Both the position numbers and the translations under genes were made by a program. Of a stretch of 64,000 bases of DNA, positions 28,438-37,203 are shown piece after piece (position 1 is the first letter of the stretch; each line of letters starts with the position of its first letter). The notes under the pieces are model-generated. The model was not told the DNA's origin and did not search any database. It was given only the letters and a program-made list of their open reading frames with translations. This stretch comes from Ulvibacterium marinum (lineage in GTDB: Bacteria > Bacteroidota > Bacteroidia > Flavobacteriales > Flavobacteriaceae), in NCBI RefSeq assembly GCF_003626755.1, contig NZ_RBCJ01000004.1:1-64000 (forward strand), given 5' to 3'.

Positions 28438-28464
28438 AAAAAAGTCCGCTATTTCTAACGGACT
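28438..28464 (-). terminator. Intrinsic terminator of hpf
   Basis: On the minus strand AGTCCG (28459-28464) pairs with CGGACT (28443-28448), then six T. It lies about 50 bases after the hpf stop. It begins only a base or two after the -7 box of a promoter reading the same way, so the two signals abut. Confidence 0.75.
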
Positions 28465-28465
28465 G

Positions 28466-28495
28466 CAAATGTATATATTTATTTGTTTAATCAAA
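28466..28495 (-). promoter_or_regulatory. Promoter of the tRNA-tuf-rpl-rpo operon
   Basis: TACATTTG (28466-28473 on the minus strand) matches TAnnTTTG exactly, with TTTG (28492-28495) 18 bases upstream as the -33 element. It points into the tRNA-Thr(TGT) gene. The predicted start falls at the edge of the hpf terminator hairpin. Confidence 0.65.
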
Positions 28496-28516
28496 ACAAA
28501 TTTTGGAAAATTTTAA

Positions 28517-28819
28517 TCAGGCGTGAACCCGCCGTTTTTCTTTCCTTTTTATTAATTTTCTTTCCAGTGAACTGCAGGCAGAATCCACTGCTTCCTCAAA
28601 GGATTTACACTGTTTTTTAATCATGAATTTGTCCTTTGGCACATGCAGGATTATTTCTGCTATCTTGTTTTCCTTGGCACTTGTATTTTCCACTTTTAAA
28701 TAAACATCCGAACGTATCACTTTATCGTAAAAGGTATCCAATTTGTTCATTCGGTTTTGAATGAAATCCATTAACTCTTCGTTGGCATTAAAATTTACTG
28801 ATTGTGTGTTTACTTTCAT
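28517..28819 (-). CDS. hpf: Ribosome hibernation promoting factor (HPF/RaiA family)
   Basis: A 100-residue short-form HPF. It begins MKVNTQSVNFNANEELMDFI, continues with NKLDTFYDKVIRSDVYLKVE and IAEIILHVPKDKFMIKKQCK, and ends in a basic tail (ERKLIKRKEKRRVHA) that occupies the mRNA/tRNA channel of idle ribosomes. The rpsU-xer-hpf order is common in Bacteroidota and supports the call. Confidence 0.92.
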   Translation of the reverse strand: MKVNTQSVNFNANEELMDFIQNRMNKLDTFYDKVIRSDVYLKVENTSAKENKIAEIILHVPKDKFMIKKQCKSFEEAVDSACSSLERKLIKRKEKRRVHA

Positions 28820-28971
28820 CTGTTCAAATTTTGCTGTTTTAAAAATTAGTATACCTGACCAATCCGTTTTGGCGGGTATAATTCGCCATTGAACATCTCG
28901 GCCAACATCAAGATTTGTAATGACTTATTTCATAGGCTTCATGTTTTAGAGTTATATACAAACTATTTATG

Positions 28972-29862
28972 CTATTTCTTGCCTCTTGGATGAGCGGCAG
29001 CGTGCACTTTCTTAAGTTCGGCAATACTGTTATGCGTATATACTTGGGTAGATGCCAAACTTGAATGACCCAAAAGTTCCTTTACCGAGTTTAAATCGGC
29101 ACCTTTGTTCAATAAATGGGTCGCAAAGGTATGTCTTAAGATATGTGGACTCTTTTTTACCTTGGAGGACACCTCACTAAAATACCTATTTATAATTCTA
29201 TAAACAAGGGTTTCATAAATTTTGTTACCGGTTTTCGATAAAAAAACATAATCCTTATCGCTAATGGTATCCAATGAATTTCTTTCAATAAAATAAGCAA
29301 CAAACTGATCCTTTGTGGAGGGGAGCAATGGAATAATGCGTTCTTTATTCCTTTTGCCCAATACTCTAAGGGTACTTCCGTCCAAGTCCAAGTCCTTTAT
29401 TTTCAGATTGATCAGTTCCGCCCTTCTTATGCCCGAGGTATATAATAGTTCAATAATCAATTTGTCCCGAATTCCTTCAAAGCCCACCTCAAAAGGAATT
29501 TGCATCAGAACTTTTATCATTTCATCTTCGGAAAAGGGAACCTCGACTTTTTTGGAAGTTTTTAAGGACTTATGCTTTGCCAAAGGATTGGCATCTATAT
29601 TTCCCGTTCTTTGCAAAAATTTGAAATACGCCTTTAATGAGGCTACCTTTCTATTAATGGAACGGTTTGAGGTACCCGAATCCACTAGGTTTACTATCCA
29701 ACCTCTAATCTCCTTATAGTCAACATTGTCACTATTTTTGAGTCCATATTCAACTGTACAAAATGAATTGAATGACTTGAGGTCCCTTTCATAGGCAAGG
29801 ACCGTATGATCGGAGTAGTTTTTTTCCAATGAGAGGTGATCAATGAAAGATTGGACGGACAT
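28972..29862 (-). CDS. xerC: Tyrosine recombinase, XerC/XerD type
   Basis: 296 residues. The SAM-like N-terminal domain covers about 1-100. Catalytic residues by motif: Arg146 (SGIRRAEL), Lys170 (VLGKRNKER), His240 and Arg243 (HILRHTFATHLL), His266 (LLGHSS) and the nucleophile Tyr275 (TQVYTH). This is the complete set for strand exchange in chromosome dimer resolution. The stable housekeeping neighbourhood (rpsU, hpf) and lack of attachment sites argue against a phage or element integrase. Whether it is the XerC or XerD partner cannot be told. Confidence 0.88.
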   Translation of the reverse strand: MSVQSFIDHLSLEKNYSDHTVLAYERDLKSFNSFCTVEYGLKNSDNVDYKEIRGWIVNLVDSGTSNRSINRKVASLKAYFKFLQRTGNIDANPLAKHKSLKTSKKVEVPFSEDEMIKVLMQIPFEVGFEGIRDKLIIELLYTSGIRRAELINLKIKDLDLDGSTLRVLGKRNKERIIPLLPSTKDQFVAYFIERNSLDTISDKDYVFLSKTGNKIYETLVYRIINRYFSEVSSKVKKSPHILRHTFATHLLNKGADLNSVKELLGHSSLASTQVYTHNSIAELKKVHAAAHPRGKK

Positions 29863-29902
29863 AGCACAAAGTTACTAATTCAATCCTCATAGTACCAACA
29901 AC

Positions 29903-29932
29903 AAAAAATCCCATTTAAAAATGGGATTTTCT
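29903..29932 (-). terminator. Intrinsic terminator of rpsU
   Basis: Arms AAAATCCCATTT (29905-29916) and AAATGGGATTTT (29919-29930) flank a short A-rich loop. The hairpin is followed on the minus strand by a T-run. It lies between the rpsU stop and the recombinase start. Confidence 0.75.
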
Positions 29933-29957
29933 TATATTGTACCGTAGGGTTAAAAGT

Positions 29958-30152
29958 CTAGATATCTTCCTTGTCCCTGAGGCCCTGTATGTATTGTGCC
30001 TTTTGAATCTGTTGTCTACGTTCTACGGATGGCTTCGTGAATTGCTGTCGCTTACGCAACTGCCTCATTGTACCTGTCTTATCAAACTTACGCTTAAATC
30101 GTTTTAGCGCCCTATCTATATTTTCTCCTTCTTTTACTGGTATTATTAACAT
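29958..30152 (-). CDS. rpsU: Ribosomal protein bS21
   Basis: 64 residues: MLIIPVKEGENIDRALKRFK, then RKFDKTGTMRQLRKRQQFTK and a basic helical tail. In Bacteroidota ribosomes bS21 helps hide the anti-Shine-Dalgarno end of 16S rRNA. The gene is preceded by a perfect Shine-Dalgarno sequence, unlike the other genes I checked here, which fits the known autoregulation of rpsU in flavobacteria. Confidence 0.97.
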   Translation of the reverse strand: MLIIPVKEGENIDRALKRFKRKFDKTGTMRQLRKRQQFTKPSVERRQQIQKAQYIQGLRDKEDI

Positions 30153-30160
30153 TGGCTACA

Positions 30161-30169
30161 ACCTCCTTT
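30161..30169 (-). promoter_or_regulatory. Strong Shine-Dalgarno of rpsU
   Basis: AAAGGAGGT on the minus strand, eight bases before the rpsU ATG. It is a full match to the anti-SD core at ideal spacing, in a genome where the other starts I looked at have A-rich leaders instead. Confidence 0.85.
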
Positions 30170-30221
30170 CTTTAAAGTTTTGGATTGCAAATATAAAGGG
30201 AATAGTTGAGTTGTAACAAAA

Positions 30222-31385
30222 CTATTTCAAAATATTTTTGGCAATGACCACTTTCTGTATCTCGGTAGTACCTTCACCTATTGTACAGAGTTTGGCATCC
30301 CTATAAAATTTCTCCACAGGAAAGTCCTTGGTATATCCGTACCCGCCATGTATCTGAACAGCCTCATTGGCTACCTTGACACACATTTCCGAGGCATACA
30401 TCTTGGACATAGCACTCCACTGAGTCATTTCCCGACCCTCATTTTTTAGGAATGCAGCCTTATGTAGCAGTAATTCCGAAGCTTCTATTTCAGTGACCAT
30501 TTCGGCCAATTTGAAAGATATGCCCTGAAATTGGCTTATGGGCTTACCAAACTGAACTCTTTCTTTGGAATATTTTAAAGCTGCCTGGTAAGCTCCTTTT
30601 GCTATTCCCAAGGATAAGGCGCCTATGGAAATCCTTCCCCCGTCCAATATCTTCATGGACTGGACAAACCCTGCTCCTACTTCTCCTAATCGATTATCAT
30701 CCGAGATGATGCAATTATCGAAAATTAGTTCAGCGGTCTCACTTGCACGCATCCCCAACTTGTTCTCCTTTTTCCCGCTTGAAAAACCGGGTGTTCCCTT
30801 TTCAACAACAAAAGCAGTCATTCCCTGGCTATCTCCTTTTTCACCTGTTCTCGCCACCACTACGGCAATATCACCGCTTATTCCGTGCGTGATAAAGTTT
30901 TTGGCTCCGTTCAAAATCCATGAATCCTTATCCTTAACTGCCGTAGTAGCCATTCCTGCAGCATCAGAACCTGTATTGTGTTCGGTAAGGCCCCAGGACC
31001 CTATCCATTCCGCAGTGGCCAATCTAGGCAACCATCTTTGTTTTTGTTCCTCGTTTCCAAAGGAAAGGATATGATTGGTGCATAGGGAATTATGGGCGGC
31101 CAATGATAAGCCTATTGAAGGGTCTACTTTGGAAATCTCCTCTATAATCGCTACATACTCGTGATAACCCAATCCGGAGCCACCATATTGTTCAGGTACC
31201 AAAACCCCCATGAAGCCCATCTCCCCTGCTTTCTTAAAAACTTCCAAAGGAAAGGTTTGGGACTCGTCCCAATCCATGACATAGGGCCGTATGTGTTGCT
31301 CGGCAAATTCCTTTGCCGAGGCCGCCACCATTCGCTGGGTTTCCGAAAAATCAAAACCTAAGGTAGACATTGTATCCGTAATCAT
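30222..31385 (-). CDS. Acyl-CoA dehydrogenase
   Basis: 387 residues, or 382 if the second ATG at 31370 is used. FAD-dependent alpha-beta desaturation of acyl-CoA. The N-terminal helical domain is followed by the substrate/FAD loop (WGLTEHNTGSDAAGMATTAV) and FITHGISGDIAVVVARTG. Then come DGGRISIGALSLGIAKGAYQ, the adenine-binding VQIHGGYGYTKDFPVEKFYR, and the catalytic Glu in IGEGTTEIQK near the C-terminus. Chain-length preference cannot be read. It stands between rpsU and the HhH protein. Confidence 0.93.
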   Translation of the reverse strand: MITDTMSTLGFDFSETQRMVAASAKEFAEQHIRPYVMDWDESQTFPLEVFKKAGEMGFMGVLVPEQYGGSGLGYHEYVAIIEEISKVDPSIGLSLAAHNSLCTNHILSFGNEEQKQRWLPRLATAEWIGSWGLTEHNTGSDAAGMATTAVKDKDSWILNGAKNFITHGISGDIAVVVARTGEKGDSQGMTAFVVEKGTPGFSSGKKENKLGMRASETAELIFDNCIISDDNRLGEVGAGFVQSMKILDGGRISIGALSLGIAKGAYQAALKYSKERVQFGKPISQFQGISFKLAEMVTEIEASELLLHKAAFLKNEGREMTQWSAMSKMYASEMCVKVANEAVQIHGGYGYTKDFPVEKFYRDAKLCTIGEGTTEIQKVVIAKNILK

Positions 31386-31397
31386 TCTAGCAATTTT

Positions 31398-32282
31398 TTA
31401 TAGCGTCAAATATAATTTAATTCTGTCAATCTTGTCCGATGGAAAATCTTCTATTTCGGTTAATTCGTCAAAGGAGCCAATACCTCCGTTCATATTCCTA
31501 TACTCAACAATGCGTTGGGCAACGCTCTTTCTAAGATACACCAATTGAACCATCTCTTCTACGGACGCCGTATTGATATTTATTTTCTTAATATCAGGTT
31601 TCTCTATTACCCTAAAACTTTTTAGGGCGATTTTGGCCACCTGAGAATCCAGTCCATATACATCAAATAATTGGTCATCTACCAAAAATCCACCCAAACG
31701 ATTTCTGAATTTTACGATGCGTTGCGATAGCTTATCCCCTATTCCATGTACGGATTTTAAATCCTCACTGGTTGCCTTGTTCAAGTCTTTTATTCCAATA
31801 CTATTTTGGTCATATTCGGAATTTTTGGCAACCTTGTTCCATACTTCCGATTTACGGTTAGTTTTTTGTGTCCATTCTGGAAATCTGAAATAAGGTGAAA
31901 TTATGGCTAGCAGGGAATCCGATATCAAGGTTACTTTCTGAAATTCTTCAGGTGAGTTTACATATTGGTTTTGCTTTCGAAAAATATGTAATCTATTTAT
32001 TTCATCGACCGACATTCCTAGGGTATATCCTTTGTAATCGTTTATAAAATTGGGGTTAAAAGGATATACTTTGACCGAATCCTTTTGCAATGCATTCTTT
32101 TTTAAGACATCAATTTTTGACTGTAGCACGATGTCCTTGGAAAATACACCTTTGGGTTTGGCTATGGGGAGATACGATAATAGCACATACCCTACTTGAA
32201 GAAGCAGTACAATGAGTAGCAAAAAGAAAACCCCGCTTCGCTCCCTTTTGTTGAACCTGAAGTGGGATTTGAAATCTTTCAA
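31398..32282 (-). CDS. ComEA-like helix-hairpin-helix protein
   Basis: 294 residues. An N-terminal basic segment (FKSHFRFNKRERSG) leads into one membrane helix (VFFLLLIVLLLQVGYVLLSY). Three helix-hairpin-helix units follow: NRLHIFRKQNQYVNSPEEFQ (degenerate), DLNKATSEDLKSVHGIGDKL with SQRIVKFRNRLGGF, and NINTASVEEMVQLVYLRKSV with AQRIVEYRNMNGGIGSFDEL. HhH units bind DNA without sequence preference. Membrane-anchored ComEA proteins act in DNA uptake, but many flavobacterial homologues are uncharacterised. Confidence 0.82.
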   Translation of the reverse strand: MKDFKSHFRFNKRERSGVFFLLLIVLLLQVGYVLLSYLPIAKPKGVFSKDIVLQSKIDVLKKNALQKDSVKVYPFNPNFINDYKGYTLGMSVDEINRLHIFRKQNQYVNSPEEFQKVTLISDSLLAIISPYFRFPEWTQKTNRKSEVWNKVAKNSEYDQNSIGIKDLNKATSEDLKSVHGIGDKLSQRIVKFRNRLGGFLVDDQLFDVYGLDSQVAKIALKSFRVIEKPDIKKININTASVEEMVQLVYLRKSVAQRIVEYRNMNGGIGSFDELTEIEDFPSDKIDRIKLYLTL

Positions 32283-32292
32283 TGGGCGGTCT

Positions 32293-33888
32293 TTATTTTC
32301 CTAGTGCTTTTATGGCGTTAAGGTAGGTATTCAATTCTTCCCTTACCCTTGGTGCAAGAAGAACCAATCCGATCATATTTGGTACCATCATTGCAAAAAT
32401 CATGGCATCCGAAAAACCGATGACCGACCCTAAACTTGCGGCGGCCCCGATGATTACAAAAATACAGAAGATAATCTTATAAGTGTACTCCGTTTTCTTG
32501 CTTCTTCCAAAAAGATAGGCCCAACCCTGAAAACCATAATAAGACCATGAAATCATGGTACTGAAGGCAAACAGGACTACGGCAATCGTAAGCACATACG
32601 GAAACCATGAAATTACAGATTCAAAAGCTCCCGAGGTCAATAGGATAGCTTGGGAATCGTTTAGGGTGGCATTTGCCGCGGTAACATTTCCGGTAATTAT
32701 CAAAACCAACGCCGTCATTGTACATACCACCACAGTATCCACAAACGGCTCCAACAAAGCTACCATCCCCTCAGAAGCGGGATACTTTGTCTTTACCGCA
32801 GAATGGGCAATAGAGGCAGATCCCACACCGGCTTCGTTGGAAAATGCGGCACGCCGGAATCCCTGTACCAATACCCCCACGGCTCCGCCAACGACTCCAG
32901 TAGGGCTAAACGCACCATTAATAATCTGCATAAAGGCATCCCCGATCATATCGTATTTAGCTACCAGAACAAACAAAGAAGCTCCTACATAAATAACTAC
33001 CATAAATGGGACGATTTTGTCAGTTACCTTAGCTATCTTTTTGATACCTCCAATAATCACTATACCGACCAAAATGGCCATTACTATACCGAACAACCAC
33101 CCTTTACCATACCAAAAGGACTCACTGCCCCCCGTGATATTCTCTACCAACTGGAAAGCCTGGTTCACTTGAAACATGTTTCCTCCACCAAACGACCCTC
33201 CGATTACAAAAACGGCGAACAAACCTGCCAAAACTTTTCCAAGTCCTTCCAGTCCCTTAGATTTTAAACCTTTCCGTAAATAATACATGGGGCCTCCATA
33301 GACCGTGCCATCAGATTCAATATCCCTATACTTTACACCTAGGGTACATTCCACAAATTTTGAGGCCATCCCAAGAAGTCCGGCTACAATCATCCAAAAG
33401 GTAGCTCCAGCACCACCGATAGACACCGCTATAGCTACACCGGCAATATTTCCTAAGCCAACAGTAGCTGAAAGTGCAGCGGTGAGCGCCTGAAAATGGG
33501 AGACTTCACCACTATGCCCCTCAACTGCCATAGTTTGCAGAACATCATCCCCCGGCGTAGGGTCTCCGGTCATAGAAAGAGGTTCATGATGATCCATCTC
33601 ATCATATTTTCCCCGGACAATATTTATAGAGGTGAAAAAACCTCTGAAATTGATGAGCTTAAAATAAATGGTGAAATACGTTGCTCCAATTATCAATGGA
33701 AACAAAACCCAATATACCTGTATCTCGTCACTAAAGGGAATTTGATAAAAAATGAAGTTCACAAACCACCCCGTAGCACTCCCAAAAGCCTCATCGATTT
33801 TCTGATCTAATCCTTTCTCAACTGTTTCCTGCGCTAACGAAAATAAGGGCGATAAAAAAACGATCAAGGAAATAGGCCGGTACTTCAT
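32293..33888 (-). CDS. AGCS family sodium/amino acid (alanine) symporter
   Basis: 531 residues with about ten hydrophobic segments. Family hallmarks: GNIAGVAIAVSIGGAGATFW, FVECTLGVKYRDIESDGTVYGGPMYYLRKGL (signature region), GGVLVQ-type VGVLVQGFRRAAFSNEAGVG, EPFVDTVVVCTMTALVL and SYYGFQGWAYLFGRSK. It probably imports alanine or glycine with Na+. The first 20 residues (ISLIVFLSPLFSLAQ) look like a cleavable signal before the first conserved helix, a form seen in Bacteroidota members. Confidence 0.93.
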   Translation of the reverse strand: MKYRPISLIVFLSPLFSLAQETVEKGLDQKIDEAFGSATGWFVNFIFYQIPFSDEIQVYWVLFPLIIGATYFTIYFKLINFRGFFTSINIVRGKYDEMDHHEPLSMTGDPTPGDDVLQTMAVEGHSGEVSHFQALTAALSATVGLGNIAGVAIAVSIGGAGATFWMIVAGLLGMASKFVECTLGVKYRDIESDGTVYGGPMYYLRKGLKSKGLEGLGKVLAGLFAVFVIGGSFGGGNMFQVNQAFQLVENITGGSESFWYGKGWLFGIVMAILVGIVIIGGIKKIAKVTDKIVPFMVVIYVGASLFVLVAKYDMIGDAFMQIINGAFSPTGVVGGAVGVLVQGFRRAAFSNEAGVGSASIAHSAVKTKYPASEGMVALLEPFVDTVVVCTMTALVLIITGNVTAANATLNDSQAILLTSGAFESVISWFPYVLTIAVVLFAFSTMISWSYYGFQGWAYLFGRSKKTEYTYKIIFCIFVIIGAAASLGSVIGFSDAMIFAMMVPNMIGLVLLAPRVREELNTYLNAIKALGK

Positions 33889-34186
33889 AATGCATATTTT
33901 GGTGAGTTACTTTAACGTAAAGCCAGCAATATCTTAAAAATAATCAACCCAGTCAAATTAATGTCATTATTGTACTAACGGCTAACTAGGCATTTTCTTA
34001 CCATTTTATAATTCTCCAAGGTTTTTCCTGGTTCACGGATCAAGTTTTTTTGTTGAATTGGTGAGAAAATAGAATTTGTTATTTGGACAATAGAATAAGA
34101 GTACTAGTTTCTATTTTATTTTTTGAATGGCTAAAAAAATCAAATTACACAAATAGCTTTAAGTGGTATATTTTTTGGGTAGCAGA
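33889..34186. other. Gap before the AGCS symporter: nothing recognised
   Basis: 298 AT-rich bases between the AGCS symporter start and the K+ channel stop. No tRNA, hairpin terminator or exact TAnnTTTG box was found on the minus strand; a near match (TTAATTTG) lies at 33953-33961. Confidence 0.4.
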
Positions 34187-35200
34187 CTAGGACGCTTCTA
34201 TATGAAACATCTCGTTCAATTTTTGAATCTGTTCCGGTCTTCCCAATACAATCACCTTACTTTTAGGTTGCAGTTGCATGTCCGCCTCTGGATTAATTAT
34301 ATATTTCCCGTCCGGGTCTATATATCCTATAATCGTACAGCCCGTTTTTCTTCTTAGATCCAAGTCGCGAAGGGAATTGCAATCTACTTGATCGGCAAAA
34401 TCCTCTATGGCAACCTCTTCAAGATTGGTAGTATGCCGACCTTCCATGGAGAGCTTATCCATAAAAGTAATAAGGTCTGGCATTACTACTAATGAGGCCA
34501 TATGATCTCCACCGATCTTGTCCGGCATAATGACTTTATTCGCTCCGGCAAGGGTCAATTTTTTTTGTGAGGCCACTTGTGAAGCTCTACTGATTATAAA
34601 CAAATCCTTATTTAACTGACGTGCGGTAAGGACCACGAAGAGATTGGCTGCGTCATCTGGCAAGGCCGCAATTAAATATTGAGCCCGCTCAATACCTGCC
34701 TGATTCAATACCTCATCCTCATTAGCATCCCCTTCAACGAAAAGGACTTCATCTTCATATTTTTCAATAATTTCCTTATTCCTCTCAATGACCACAAAAG
34801 GGCGGTTATAGGCTTTTAAGCGTTCGCCCGCCTGCATACCATTGCGGCCAAAGCCGCAAACAAGGACATGGTCCTTAAGACTCTTAATCGTATTTCTCAC
34901 TTTTTTCTTCTTTAGAATTTGCAACGAATTTCTGCTCAGTATATATTCCGTTATTACGGATAGTCCAAATGCAAATATGAAAACACTGGATACAATTAAA
35001 ATTACAGTAAAAATCTTTCCTTCGATATCCATGGGCCGCACCTCCGAAAAACCAACCGTGGTTATGGTTATTATGGTCATGTAAAAGGCATCTATCCATG
35101 AATAATCGGAAACATACCTGTACCCCAAAATGCCAAATAGTAGCACTGAGACCATTAGAAATAGTGATAGATAAATTTTGGAACGAAAAAGCTTTATCAT
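34187..35200 (-). CDS. Potassium channel with cytoplasmic TrkA-N/TrkA-C (RCK) domain
   Basis: 337 residues from ATG 35200; a TTG two codons earlier overlaps the previous stop and is less likely. Two membrane helices (YLSLFLMVSVLLFGILGYRY; FTVILIVSSVFIFAFGLSVI) flank the pore loop TIITITTVGFSEV, with the TVGF selectivity filter. The cytoplasmic Rossmann domain starts VLVCGFGRNGMQAGERLKAY and ends near ALPDDAANLF. TrkA-C follows (RDLDLRRKTGCTIIGYIDPD). It is a ligand-gated K+ channel of the Kch/MthK type, two bases after the PspC gene. Confidence 0.9.
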   Translation of the reverse strand: MIKLFRSKIYLSLFLMVSVLLFGILGYRYVSDYSWIDAFYMTIITITTVGFSEVRPMDIEGKIFTVILIVSSVFIFAFGLSVITEYILSRNSLQILKKKKVRNTIKSLKDHVLVCGFGRNGMQAGERLKAYNRPFVVIERNKEIIEKYEDEVLFVEGDANEDEVLNQAGIERAQYLIAALPDDAANLFVVLTARQLNKDLFIISRASQVASQKKLTLAGANKVIMPDKIGGDHMASLVVMPDLITFMDKLSMEGRHTTNLEEVAIEDFADQVDCNSLRDLDLRRKTGCTIIGYIDPDGKYIINPEADMQLQPKSKVIVLGRPEQIQKLNEMFHIEAS

Positions 35201-35202
35201 GA

Positions 35203-35430
35203 TCAAAGGTCGAAAACCGAAGTTCTTTTAGTATGTACAAGATCCTTTATCCGCAGCCAAAAGGCCACAAAAAGATAGAGGGCAAAACCAAAGCCTAGGG
35301 TTACAAAGGTAAGGTAGATAAAAGAAGTGCGGACTACCCTAGCGCGAATGCCCAACCTCTCAGCGATACGTCTACAGACTTCAAAACCTCGCTTTTGAAA
35401 ATAGTAGAGTATTTGGTAAAACAATTTCAT
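35203..35430 (-). CDS. PspC-domain small membrane protein
   Basis: 75 residues. An amphipathic N-terminus and VCRRIAERLGIRARVVRTSF lead into a membrane helix (IYLTFVTLGFGFALYLFVAF) and a short basic tail, the layout of PspC domains. It is likely co-transcribed with the downstream K+ channel (stop and start 2 bases apart). A membrane-stress or partner role is inference. Confidence 0.8.
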   Translation of the reverse strand: MKLFYQILYYFQKRGFEVCRRIAERLGIRARVVRTSFIYLTFVTLGFGFALYLFVAFWLRIKDLVHTKRTSVFDL

Positions 35431-35440
35431 TGCCCTAAAA

Positions 35441-36724
35441 TTAAATATTTCTGTTTAATATAGTTGCACCTACCACACAGTCCAAACATTTGTTTTTGGT
35501 ACAATATTCATTATATAACTGTAATTGGGCCTGACTTTCCAAGGCATTCCGAGCCTTTGACCCATGGTCGCCAAAGCTTTTGACAATGGCATTTTCCTCC
35601 TTTTTCAGTTGTGATGCCAGCACAGTGATTTCTTCATTCATCTCCTTTCCCGTATGTTTCGCATAGCAGAATTTTAGCGGAATTATGGTGTTAATGATCA
35701 GGAGATCCACAAATGTCTTGGTCAATTTTTTCGTACTCCGTTTTGATTCTTTTCCAAACGTAAAATGAGTATCCCAGTAATCACTTGCAGATACTTTAAA
35801 AATGGAATAAATATCCGCTATGTTGTCCGCTTCCATGACCTTACTAAAAAGATTGGGATGTTTACCATATAAATTCGCTAGTTGGGACAGTCGTATGGTA
35901 GGAAAGTTGGCAGGACGAAGTTTAAAGAATTCCGGCCGCTGAACGCCTTCGTCGTTCAGTTGGTATTTTGTTTTTAGATAACAGTACTCTTTGGTCAAAT
36001 TGGTGTAATAGATGTCCGTAATTGAGTCGTTTGCCAATAAGCCGGCCAAACCAAAAAGTACACTTTCCAGTTTGAAGGGGTCATTTTGAATTTTTCTAAC
36101 AATGGAAAAATCCAACGCTCGGCCCAAACTTGAAAATGACCCGCCATTAATTTTGGATCCAAAGTTTTTGAGCAATAACGCAAAAAGAACATGCTCCCAG
36201 TTGTTCCTTGAATCTTTTAATAAATCTTCTACCAGGACAGACTTTTCTTCCAATCGTTCAAAATAAAGCCTATCCAACCAATTATGGAAGATAAAAGGTT
36301 CAATTTGGTCAACATCCTTTTCACAATTAATAAAACGATTATGCCTATTTTCAAAGAGGTTTTGGTAGTTTTTTAAAAGATAGGCAGGAATGTAGTGCCT
36401 AAGTTCCAAAGTGGGGATTTCACTTTCGTCACTTCGAAAAACGGTAGCGTCGTCTTCCCAAACCACATGGAGAATCACAGTATTATAATTGGAATCTCTT
36501 TCATGACCATGGGCGTACCAATCAGATGATTTTATATGTATCTCTACATTTCCGGCCCATTGCTGCCCGCCTATGTGAATCTTTGCGTTAAAGAAATCGG
36601 GACCTGCCAAATGATTGTGTATTCCTACCTCAAGAATCTCTATTTCCAGGTCATTTGAAGTAACAAGGCCCTCCATGGGGAGTTTCCGGTACTTCCAAAT
36701 AAAATGAAGCAGATCTTCGCGCAT
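35441..36724 (-). CDS. DUF2851 family protein
   Basis: 427 residues, a Bacteroidota-typical family. It begins MREDLLHFIWKYRKLPMEGL, with conserved GPDFFNAKIHIGGQQWAGNV, EIHIKSSDWYAHGH and NTVILHVVWEDD near the N-terminus. Cysteines near the C-terminus (YCTKNKCLDCVVGATIL) could bind a metal. Function is unknown. It is soluble and followed after 10 bases by the PspC/channel pair. Confidence 0.85.
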   Translation of the reverse strand: MREDLLHFIWKYRKLPMEGLVTSNDLEIEILEVGIHNHLAGPDFFNAKIHIGGQQWAGNVEIHIKSSDWYAHGHERDSNYNTVILHVVWEDDATVFRSDESEIPTLELRHYIPAYLLKNYQNLFENRHNRFINCEKDVDQIEPFIFHNWLDRLYFERLEEKSVLVEDLLKDSRNNWEHVLFALLLKNFGSKINGGSFSSLGRALDFSIVRKIQNDPFKLESVLFGLAGLLANDSITDIYYTNLTKEYCYLKTKYQLNDEGVQRPEFFKLRPANFPTIRLSQLANLYGKHPNLFSKVMEADNIADIYSIFKVSASDYWDTHFTFGKESKRSTKKLTKTFVDLLIINTIIPLKFCYAKHTGKEMNEEITVLASQLKKEENAIVKSFGDHGSKARNALESQAQLQLYNEYCTKNKCLDCVVGATILNRNI

Positions 36725-36783
36725 GGATTCTCATTGATTATGGCTTTGAATCTAAAAAATAGACTGCAACCGCTGAAAATTGG

Positions 36784-37092
36784 TTATTCTGTCAAATCAC
36801 CTTCCCATTCCAAAATTCCACCCTCCAAGTTATAGGCATTTTCAATACCGATACTGTTCAGTATGGCACAGGCCTGTCTACTACGATTACCACTTCTACA
36901 ATACACATAGTAGTTCTTTTCCTTATCCAATTTCCCCAATTCGTCCACAAACTCCTGCCCCAAGTAAATATCGATGTTTACTGCATTAGGGATGTAACCC
37001 TCATCCACCTCCTCCGGCGTACGTACATCCAATATAAAGGCATTATCATCATTTTCAAGTTGTTCTTCCCATTCTTCTTGCGATAGATCCAT
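36784..37092 (-). CDS. Rhodanese-like domain protein
   Basis: A 102-residue single rhodanese domain. DVRTPEEVDEGYIPNAVNID is followed by the active loop YCRSGNRSRQAC, with the sulfur-accepting Cys, and GGILEW near the end. Single-domain members shuttle persulfide sulfur or act in redox signalling. It is divergent from the marR gene. Confidence 0.9.
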   Translation of the reverse strand: MDLSQEEWEEQLENDDNAFILDVRTPEEVDEGYIPNAVNIDIYLGQEFVDELGKLDKEKNYYVYCRSGNRSRQACAILNSIGIENAYNLEGGILEWEGDLTE

Positions 37093-37203
37093 AGTTCAAT
37101 TACGTTTTAGATTTTTCAAAAGTAGTTTTTTATCTTAAAAAACATGTTGCGCTTTTTAACAAAAATTTAGCTTGGTATCATCTGGACGGTTGAAAAAAAC
37201 GTA

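Noticed and set aside
28972-29862. Tyrosine recombinase as a phage or genomic-island integrase
   Set aside because: It sits in the conserved rpsU-hpf-tRNA-tuf neighbourhood without att-like repeats, hallmark phage genes or composition change, so a chromosomal Xer role is more likely.
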